Assembly (NCBI GenBank): GCA_030635365.1
Contig: DAOVYZ010000037.1
Coordinates: 1-12,028 of the forward strand
Direction: 5' to 3'
Length of the DNA: 12,028 nt
Origin: Bacteroidales bacterium
Lineage (GTDB): Bacteria; Bacteroidota; Bacteroidia; Bacteroidales; UBA12077
Shown: positions 6,940 through 12,028 of the stretch, piece after piece
Position numbering within the stretch: the stretch's first letter is position 1
How the letters are laid out: each line of letters begins with the position of its first letter
The notes under the pieces: generated by a model
Seen by the model: the letters and a program-made list of their open reading frames with translations, nothing else
Told to the model about the DNA's origin: nothing
Database searches by the model: none
Position numbers and translations under genes: made by a program

Positions 6940-8016
6940 TTATTGAGCCGACAATCTTAATAATTCAACAACCATTTTTAAAGCTTTTTCCATATCATCG
7001 ATATAGATATGTTCACTAAGTGAATGCTCATCCTGCGCGCCAATACCTACTACTGCCATTTCAATGCCCATATTATTATATATTGAAGCATCAGTAAATC
7101 CAGTCATAAAAGTTGCTTTTGCATCTATTCCAACTGTCTTAAGTGCTTGTTTCGATAAATCAACAGTAAACGAACTTTCGGGAATATCAACTGCTTTACA
7201 CAAATTGTTTTCATCAATTTCAACCTGTGCTCCCACTGATTCAACCTCTCGCTTTATAATTTCTTTCATCACAACCGCAAGCTTCTCTGCTTTTTCATGA
7301 TTCAAACTACGGCACTCTGCTTTAAATACAACTTTATCAGGTACTCCATTACGAACAATACCTCCTTCAATAATTCCTACATTCGCAGTTGTTTCTTCGT
7401 CTAACCTACCCAGTTCTAATGCAGTAATTGCTTTGGATGCGGCAACAATAGCATTAACTCCTTTTTCAGGCTCCATTCCGGCATGAGCTGCTTTACCTTT
7501 TACTGTAACATCAAAAGTAAAATAAGAAGGGCCTCCAATTATGATTGTATCTAGGGTATCATTATCAAGTAAAAATCCTTTTTTTGCAGTAAGCTTACTA
7601 TAATCAAGGTTTTTAACACCAAATAATCCTATTTCTTCTTCGCGTGAAATAGCCACCTCAACAGGAGGGCGAATTTCTGCTATTCTTAAAGCTTCTAACA
7701 TCTCAGCAATACCTGCTTTATCATCTGCTCCTAAAATAGTTTCCCCTTTTGACCTGATTACTCCATCTTCTAATACAGGTTCAATACCTACCCCGGGCTT
7801 TACAGTATCGGCATGGCATGATAGTAAAACAGGGTCTTTACATTCACAGCCTTTTGCCGGTAATTTAGCTATTAAATTTCCGTAGCTATCTTGAACAGTT
7901 TCTGCTCCCAGTTTTTGAAATTCTTTTTCTAAATAATTTATAAAATTTGCTTCATTACCTGATTCACTATCAATTTGAACCATTTCCATAAATTGATTTA
8001 TCATTCTTTCTGACAT
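6940..8016 (-). CDS. M20 family PepT-like metallopeptidase
   Basis: 358 residues, cytosolic. The M20 motifs are in order: SCHADTVKPG (His68, Asp70), LGADDKAG (metal-bridging Asp98), REEEIGLFG (catalytic Glu126, metal Glu127), LLDND (Asp151) and LSEHIYIDD (His336). A dimerisation/lid insert lies about 165-275 (KGKAAHAGMEPEKGVNAI is typical). It therefore should be a di-zinc amino- or carboxypeptidase of the peptidase T-like group, like YqjE of Bacillus; the exact peptide preference cannot be told. It is the only gene in the window with a strong Shine-Dalgarno site (AAGGAG, 8025-8030, 8 bases from the ATG), which fixes the start. That, and its closeness to Firmicutes-type proteins by eye, suggests acquisition from another phylum. 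It lies 124 bp downstream of the adenylate kinase gene and ends at a terminator. A -7-like box is at 8093-8100. Confidence 0.9.
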   Translation of the reverse strand: MSERMINQFMEMVQIDSESGNEANFINYLEKEFQKLGAETVQDSYGNLIAKLPAKGCECKDPVLLSCHADTVKPGVGIEPVLEDGVIRSKGETILGADDKAGIAEMLEALRIAEIRPPVEVAISREEEIGLFGVKNLDYSKLTAKKGFLLDNDTLDTIIIGGPSYFTFDVTVKGKAAHAGMEPEKGVNAIVAASKAITALELGRLDEETTANVGIIEGGIVRNGVPDKVVFKAECRSLNHEKAEKLAVVMKEIIKREVESVGAQVEIDENNLCKAVDIPESSFTVDLSKQALKTVGIDAKATFMTGFTDASIYNNMGIEMAVVGIGAQDEHSLSEHIYIDDMEKALKMVVELLRLSAQ

Positions 8017-8024
8017 GAGTATAT

Positions 8025-8030
8025 CTCCTT
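8025..8030 (-). promoter_or_regulatory. Strong Shine-Dalgarno site of the PepT-like peptidase gene
   Basis: On the - strand AAGGAG lies 8 bases before the ATG at 8016. None of the other starts I checked in the window has such a site; they have A/T-rich leaders instead, as is usual in Bacteroidota. Confidence 0.8.
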
Positions 8031-8092
8031 AAATAATTTTTAATTGTTATTAATATTAGTAATCCAAATTAATATAGACACTTTAGGATTAA

Positions 8093-8100
8093 CAAATATA
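8093..8100 (-). promoter_or_regulatory. Candidate -7 promoter box for the peptidase gene
   Basis: On the - strand this reads TATATTTG, an exact TAnnTTTG match, 76 bp upstream of the peptidase ATG. No -33 element at the expected distance was found. If used, the peptidase has its own promoter and does not depend on the upstream kinase gene. Confidence 0.4.
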
Positions 8101-8140
8101 CAATTTGACATCAATCTTCCATTTTTTTTAAATATTACTT

Positions 8141-9298
8141 CTAAATTAACTTAGAGATCTCATTAGATATTCTTTCAAAAACTTCATTAAAGCTTCCTAA
8201 ACCATCAATCTTGGTTACTCCGTGCAATTGATTATATTTTTCGATAACAGGAACAGTTTTATTCTCATGCTCCTGCAAGCGTTTTACAATTTTCGATGTA
8301 CTTGTATCATAAGACATGCATCGCTCTGTTTTGCTACGTTCATCTAATCTTTTGATTAACTCAAGTGTAGGAACCTCAATTTCTATAACTTGTGCAATAG
8401 AAGAGCCATGTTTTTTTAATAAGCCATCCAATATGTATGACTGTACAAGTGTCCGGGGATATCCTTTAAAAATAAATCCTTTTATCCCCTTGGAACTTTC
8501 AAGCTTTTTCTCTATTAACTGAACAACTATTTCATCAGGTACAAGTTGTCCATTATCGTAAAGTTCCTTTATTTTTTTTCCTGTTTCCGTATTTTTCTCT
8601 ATTTCTTGTTCCAACATAGGCCCTGTAGCCACATATTCTAGTCCAAACTTTTTGGCTAGTGCAATTCCCTGGGACCCTCTTCCCGATCCGGGATAACCAA
8701 ATAAGACAATGTTAAATAAGTTTTTACTTAACTCCTCCCTGATAATTTTTTGTATGCCCTTTTTGACTTTATCAATGCTATTAGCTCCGTTCAACTCTCT
8801 GAATATACCTTTGTCTTTATAAAAGCGCAGTACAGGCAATGTTTTCTCATTATATTCTTTAAGTCTGTTTCTGATAACAACTTCGTTATCATCGGAACGT
8901 CCGGACGTTTTCCCTCTGTCCAACAACCTTTTCACCGACTCATCCTCCTCAACATTTAAACTAATTAAGCAATTCAAAGAAGTATTTAATTTTATCATTA
9001 ATCCTTCGAGAATATAGGCCTGTATGTATGTTCTGGGAAATCCATCGAATAAAAACCCATTTGCATCCGGATTTTCAGTTATTGTTTTCTCTATAATCTG
9101 CACAATAATTTCATCGGAAACTAAACCTCCAGATGCTATTATACTCTGTGCTTCAAGTCCCAGTTTAGTTTTGTCTGCTATTTCTTTTCGTAATATATCC
9201 CCGGTTGAAATATAAAATAACTTATATTTTTTGATTAAAAATTCTGATTGTGTTCCTTTACCGGCTCCCGGCGGCCCGAATAGTGCTATATTTAACAT
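8141..9298 (-). CDS. Tandem adenylate kinase: active N-terminal half fused to a degenerate second copy
   Basis: 385 residues made of two adenylate-kinase domains, about 1-190 and 194-385. The first has all hallmarks: P-loop GPPGAGKGT (8-16), TGDILR (32-37), FDGFPRT (84-90), and a short lid with GRSDD (133-137) and RNRL. It should phosphorylate AMP from ATP. The second matches it along its length (FNIVLFGYPGSGRGSQ, LVPDEIVVQLIEKKLESS, GYPRT, RLQEHENKTVPVI), but the P-loop Lys is Arg207, TGDILR became TGPMLE (225-230), FDGFPRT became FKGYPRT (277-283) and the GRSDD Arg is Ser. The second domain is thus probably inactive as a kinase and may bind nucleotide or regulate the first. Usual Adk proteins have about 190-215 residues. 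Both halves are in one frame without a stop, so this is a real fusion from duplication. A second, ordinary adk elsewhere in the genome is possible. No Shine-Dalgarno site. Confidence 0.9.
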   Translation of the reverse strand: MLNIALFGPPGAGKGTQSEFLIKKYKLFYISTGDILRKEIADKTKLGLEAQSIIASGGLVSDEIIVQIIEKTITENPDANGFLFDGFPRTYIQAYILEGLMIKLNTSLNCLISLNVEEDESVKRLLDRGKTSGRSDDNEVVIRNRLKEYNEKTLPVLRFYKDKGIFRELNGANSIDKVKKGIQKIIREELSKNLFNIVLFGYPGSGRGSQGIALAKKFGLEYVATGPMLEQEIEKNTETGKKIKELYDNGQLVPDEIVVQLIEKKLESSKGIKGFIFKGYPRTLVQSYILDGLLKKHGSSIAQVIEIEVPTLELIKRLDERSKTERCMSYDTSTSKIVKRLQEHENKTVPVIEKYNQLHGVTKIDGLGSFNEVFERISNEISKLI

Positions 9299-9588
9299 AA
9301 ATTATAATTTTATTTTGTTATTGTTGATTGTATCTTCATTAAGTTATTGAAGCCATACAAGATAATTAAAAGAATTTTAAAATGATAATAATTTTTAAAT
9401 TCTCAGTTTTAGTTTTGTAGGAAGTGTAAATAAAAAAACTGAACTATACCAATGAAACGAACTTGTATTATTACATAAATTATTCTTTGTTAACTACATT
9501 GAATTTATGATAAAAAAATCCCTCTCAAACAATTTTTCTTACCAACGTACTTTTACACTACTGGGTATTTCAACATCTTATTAAGGTT
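9299..9588. other. 290-bp intergenic region with left end of the Mob module
   Basis: It lies between the stop of the mobile mystery B gene and the start of the adenylate kinase gene, both on the - strand. It holds the left inverted repeat (9538-9554) and a weak 8-bp inverted repeat, TCAGTTTT (9403-9410) with AAAACTGA (9435-9442), separated by 24 bases. I found no TAnnTTTG box for the kinase gene and no convincing small gene. Confidence 0.5.
9538..9554 (+). repeat. Left 17-bp imperfect inverted repeat flanking the MobA/MobB pair
   Basis: It reads CTTACCAACGTACTTTT. The reverse complement of 10725-10741, CTTACCAACTTACTCTT, matches it at 15 of 17 positions, including nine consecutive bases. Similarity continues inward more weakly (GGGTA at 9563-9567 pairs with 10713-10717, then ACAT) and stops abruptly outward. 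I found no target-site duplication. Confidence 0.5.
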
Positions 9589-10185
9589 TTATGATCTTGC
9601 AAAGGAAATTAATGGTTCATAATTGTTATTATCAGCTTCTCTTATTGCTTCTAAATATTTTGTTCTTGTTTCACTTTGTTTAACTAAGTCTTCTTCTCCC
9701 CATGTGAAAAATGAAAGTTTGAAAACTTTATCAATAATTATGTCTGCCATCAAACGACTGTGTCTTCCATTTCCATTTGGGAAACAATGTATACTTACTA
9801 ATCTGTGTTTGAAACGAATCGCAATTTCATCTGGTAAATACGTACTATTTTCTATCCAAAATAAAGTATCATCTAATAAAGTCCTTAATGCAGTACTTAT
9901 CTGCCATTTATCAACACCAATATTTTTGTTAGTTTTTCTGAAGTTTCCAGCCCAAGCCCAAACATTTCCATACATGCGTTTATGAAGACTTTTTATAAAT
10001 TGTTCAGAAAGAATTGTTTTTGTGCTAAATGATTTAGTTAGAATCCACTGCATAGATTCTTCTATATTTTGTTGTTCAAATTCATCTAACTCCCCACGAG
10101 TAGCGATTGTAGATATTTTTAATTCATCCTTTTCATCTTCGTCTAAAGGAGTTTGTCCATTTATATATTCTAGGTCTAATCCCAT
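9589..10185 (-). CDS. Mobile mystery protein B (Fic-domain protein)
   Basis: 198 residues with a Fic fold. The Fic motif is HCFPNGNGRHSR (133-144): catalytic His133, the anion-hole glycines and Arg144 are kept, but the usual metal-binding Asp/Glu is Asn137. Further family marks are TIATRGELDEFEQQNI (26-41), LHKRMYGNVWAWAGNFRKTNKNIG (about 67-90; Fic flap region) and IRFKHRLVSIH before the motif. This matches mobile mystery protein B, a Fic-family protein nearly always beside mobile mystery protein A and often in mobile regions. Fic enzymes usually transfer AMP to target proteins; with Asn at this position other chemistry is possible. I see no (S/T)xxxE(G/N) inhibitory motif inside this protein. 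The start overlaps the upstream gene by 10 bases. A toxin role with the HTH partner as regulator or antitoxin is inference. Confidence 0.9.
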   Translation of the reverse strand: MGLDLEYINGQTPLDEDEKDELKISTIATRGELDEFEQQNIEESMQWILTKSFSTKTILSEQFIKSLHKRMYGNVWAWAGNFRKTNKNIGVDKWQISTALRTLLDDTLFWIENSTYLPDEIAIRFKHRLVSIHCFPNGNGRHSRLMADIIIDKVFKLSFFTWGEEDLVKQSETRTKYLEAIREADNNNYEPLISFARS

Positions 10186-10634
10186 AATATTTTTGGTATT
10201 TCATGTTTAAGTATAGCTGTACGGTCTTCTATTGCTTTTTTTATTCTTTTTTCTGTGTTGCCTTGATCCTCTAATTTCATAGTAGTTGATGTTCTGTTGA
10301 CAATTTTAGTAGCCAACTCCCTTGCTTTTCTTTCTATAAAAGCATCCAAAGTGCCATCATTAGGAACTAAACCATATACCAATTTCATGTCTAATGCTTT
10401 TGCTGCTTCACGTAATGATTTTAATGAAATTGAACCATCCTTTTCTCTTTTTTCCATTTCTTGTACACTTTGCTTGGTAATGGAAATACGATTTGCTAAT
10501 TGTTGCAATGACATACCTAGTGCTAAACGAATTGCTTTCATCCAACCTGTAGGTGGTATTGTTACTTTAGTTAAAGGAGAGTAAACTATTATTTTAGACT
10601 CCAATTGTTCTATTTGTAATTTATTTTTTTTCAT
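10176..10634 (-). CDS. Mobile mystery protein A (Xre-type HTH protein)
   Basis: 152 residues. Residues about 30-88 hold an Xre-type helix-turn-helix: GWMKAIRLALGMSLQQLANRI, then SITKQSVQEMEKREKDGSISLKSLREAAKALDMKLVYGLVP. The C-terminal half is helical, with RKARELATKIVNRTSTTMKLEDQGN (about 102-126), the conserved part of mobile mystery protein A. The family is found upstream of mobile mystery protein B, as here, with a 10-base overlap. It should be a DNA-binding regulator of the pair. The natural target is the 33-bp repeat array that starts a few bases upstream of its start codon (10641-10754), giving autoregulation. TMKLED (118-123) comes close to the (S/T)xxxE(G/N) Fic-inhibitory motif. No Shine-Dalgarno site or clear TAnnTTTG box is visible. 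Confidence 0.88.
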   Translation of the reverse strand: MKKNKLQIEQLESKIIVYSPLTKVTIPPTGWMKAIRLALGMSLQQLANRISITKQSVQEMEKREKDGSISLKSLREAAKALDMKLVYGLVPNDGTLDAFIERKARELATKIVNRTSTTMKLEDQGNTEKRIKKAIEDRTAILKHEIPKILWD

Positions 10635-10635
10635 G

Positions 10636-10759
10636 ATGTAAGGTTTTAGACTGACTTATTGATAGTAAATGTAAGGCTATAACCTGACATATACAAATTC
10701 AATGTCATGCTTTACCCTGACTAAAAGAGTAAGTTGGTAAGGGTGTAGCCTGACGTTTA
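10636..10759. promoter_or_regulatory. Four-unit 33-bp direct-repeat array upstream of mobile mystery A
   Basis: Four related units have cores at 10641-10652 (AGGTTTTAGACT), 10674-10685 (AGGCTATAACCT), 10707-10718 (ATGCTTTACCCT) and 10740-10751 (AGGGTGTAGCCT), each followed by GAC. The starts are exactly 33 bp apart. Units 1 to 3 are also preceded by ATGT at the same place (10636, 10669, 10702). The core consensus AGG-N6-CCT is itself an inverted repeat, so each unit looks like a binding site for a dimer, on one face of the helix every three turns or so. The position, 7 bases from the regulator's start codon, suggests operators. Unit 4 crosses the right inverted repeat. Confidence 0.75.
10725..10741 (-). 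repeat. Right 17-bp imperfect inverted repeat flanking the MobA/MobB pair
   Basis: On the - strand it reads CTTACCAACTTACTCTT, matching the left copy at 9538-9554 in 15 of 17 bases. The two ends enclose 1204 bp containing exactly the two Mob genes and most of the repeat array. Confidence 0.5.
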
Positions 10760-10765
10760 ATGGAT

Positions 10766-12028
10766 TTAATTATTATATTTTTCTTTACTCACAGCAATTA
10801 GGTAATGCTGTGTTCGAAAAAATAATATGTTATCAGAAATTGCAGGTGTTGCCATTATTATATCGTTAAGAGAATTTTTTGCTAACAATTTAAATTCCGG
10901 TCCTGTTTTTACAATAAAAATATCTCCTTGTTCTATGCAATAATATAATTTCCCATCCGAACAAATCCCCGAAGCTGTTATTCCTCCATTTGCCCCTGGT
11001 ATTTTGTTTTTGTATATCAATTCTCCTAATTTTGCATTATAGCATGATAAAAGGCCATTCATTCTCAAATTATAAAGATAATCGCCATATATAACAATAG
11101 TTGGCATATAGGCTCCCCCGCGCTTAATGCTCCATTGTATATACTCATTGGTAGTACTGTCCTTTTCTAATGTTATGTCACCTTTTGCATTAGGTTTAAT
11201 AGCATATATCGGAGAAGATCGTCCATGAGCATTATGGATATAAATTAACCCATGCGCAAAAACCGGGATGGGAACAGGTGCATCACCACCACCGCTTAAT
11301 TTCCATATTTCCTTTCCTGTTTCAAAATCATAGCCCCCCATATGTTTCCATCCGTTTACAACTATTTGTGTGCAAGAATCCGTTTTAAATATATTTGGTG
11401 TTGACCATGTTGATATTTCATCCCTTGGAGTACGCCATATTTCCTCGCCGGTTTTTATGTCAAATGATGCAATAAAACAATCTCCTATATAATCACATTG
11501 TATTATTACTTTATTCTTATGTATAATCGGAGAACTTGCAAAACCCCATTCAACATCCGGATCGGTATAAGGCCCGGCATTCATCTTTCCAAAATCTTTT
11601 TCCCACATTAAATCTCCATCCATGTTGTAGCAATATAAACCATCGGAACCAAAAAAAGCAACAACATACTCACCATTAGTTGCAGGTGTAGGATTTGCAT
11701 GAGATGATTTTGTATGCCTGCTAGTTTTTGGAACGCCTTTGTAAGCAAGTCTTTCCCATAATATATTACCCGTATATTTATTTATGCAGTAAACCCGGAA
11801 CTCGTGATCAGAACTGTCCTTAACTTCATCTATATCACCATATAGCCCAACTTTTAAAGAATTAACACCACTGCCGCTAATAGCTGTTGTTAAAAACAAT
11901 TTTTCTCCCCAAACGGAAGGGCAGGAATGACCTAAACCTGGAATTCCAATTTTCCATTTTATATTTTCACCTGTTTTAATATCCCATTTCTCCGGCAGAT
12001 CTGTTGAATCTATTATTCCGGTTCCGTA
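10766..12028 (-). CDS. PQQ-like beta-propeller repeat protein, 5' end beyond the window
   Basis: The frame runs open to the right edge, so at least 420 residues are present and the start is outside. The visible part begins YGTGIIDSTDLPEKWDIKTG, then WKIGIPGLGHSCPSVWG, which continues without a break into LFLTTAISGSG. This N-terminal pattern is typical of outer-membrane or secreted PQQ-like propeller proteins with a preceding FRGP-type motif, so only a short stretch plus a signal peptide is probably missing. Repeated blades follow: YCINKYTGNILWE, YCYNMDGDLMWE, ASFDIKTGEEIWR, GYDFETGKEIWK and CYNAKLGELIYK. These are PQQ_2-type repeats as in BamB and alcohol dehydrogenases. No cofactor ligand or catalytic residue pattern stands out, and it could be a binding or scaffold protein. 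A TTG inside the frame at 11899 is not its start. Its stop lies only about 10 bp beyond the repeat array of the Mob module, without a clear terminator. Confidence 0.85.
   Translation of the reverse strand, partial: YGTGIIDSTDLPEKWDIKTGENIKWKIGIPGLGHSCPSVWGEKLFLTTAISGSGVNSLKVGLYGDIDEVKDSSDHEFRVYCINKYTGNILWERLAYKGVPKTSRHTKSSHANPTPATNGEYVVAFFGSDGLYCYNMDGDLMWEKDFGKMNAGPYTDPDVEWGFASSPIIHKNKVIIQCDYIGDCFIASFDIKTGEEIWRTPRDEISTWSTPNIFKTDSCTQIVVNGWKHMGGYDFETGKEIWKLSGGGDAPVPIPVFAHGLIYIHNAHGRSSPIYAIKPNAKGDITLEKDSTTNEYIQWSIKRGGAYMPTIVIYGDYLYNLRMNGLLSCYNAKLGELIYKNKIPGANGGITASGICSDGKLYYCIEQGDIFIVKTGPEFKLLAKNSLNDIIMATPAISDNILFFRTQHYLIAVSKEKYNN

Noticed and set aside
9403..9442. TCAGTTTT/AAAACTGA inverted repeat as a terminator or element end
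   Set aside because: Short, A/T-rich with a 24-base loop and no T-run at the right place; cannot be told from chance.
9623..9985. Open frame on the + strand opposite the Fic gene
   Set aside because: It mirrors a clear Fic-domain protein, its product has no recognisable pattern, and it is a shadow of the coding strand. The same holds for + frames opposite the kinase and peptidase genes.
10636..10759. CRISPR-like array reading of the 33-bp repeats
   Set aside because: The units are degenerate, the whole 33 bp is the period with no separate unique spacers, only four units exist and no cas gene is nearby. An operator array fits better.
10766..11899. TTG start at 11899 for the PQQ-like gene
   Set aside because: The frame is open upstream to the window edge with clear family sequence (IPGLGHS, DLPEKWD), so the TTG is an internal Leu codon.

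Overview
The window is AT-rich with tightly packed genes on both strands. It looks like a member of the Bacteroidota. The supporting signs are a TAnnTTTG-type -7 box before at least one gene, almost no Shine-Dalgarno sequences, A/T-rich leaders and a short-lid adenylate kinase. The genus cannot be fixed from the sequence. No rRNA, tRNA, CRISPR array, transposase or integrase is visible.

Layout. (1) 1-1409, + strand: the 3' part of a beta-propeller-like protein that enters from the left edge, overlapped by 4 bases by a YdeI/OmpD-associated family gene. (2) 1473-4754, - strand: a two-helix membrane protein of unknown function and a predicted alpha/alpha-toroid (squalene-cyclase/prenyltransferase-like) protein, 28 bp apart. 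Upstream of them is a secreted protein that joins a five-repeat beta-propeller to a transglutaminase-like domain; it has its own rho-independent terminator and a candidate -7 promoter box. (3) 4755-5123: a 369-bp divergent intergenic region with two inverted repeats and two outward-facing promoter candidates. (4) 5124-6876, + strand: a TrmB-type regulator, a 60-residue membrane protein and a CPBP (CAAX-type) intramembrane protease, probably one operon. (5) 6940-9298, - strand: an M20 PepT-like peptidase and a tandem double adenylate kinase whose second half has lost catalytic residues. (6) 9538-10741: a mobile mystery protein A/B pair (Xre-type HTH plus Fic domain), overlapping by 10 bases. 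An imperfect 17-bp inverted repeat flanks it and a four-unit 33-bp direct-repeat array lies upstream. (7) 10766-12028, - strand: a PQQ-like beta-propeller protein that runs off the right edge.

Most genes look like chromosomal housekeeping or accessory functions without one shared pathway. The most system-like parts are the MobA/MobB module, with its own repeats and possible ends, and the TrmB/small-membrane-protein/CPBP operon. The adenylate kinase with a pseudokinase half is the most unusual single protein. The PepT-like peptidase is the only gene with a strong Shine-Dalgarno site, which suggests an acquired gene.
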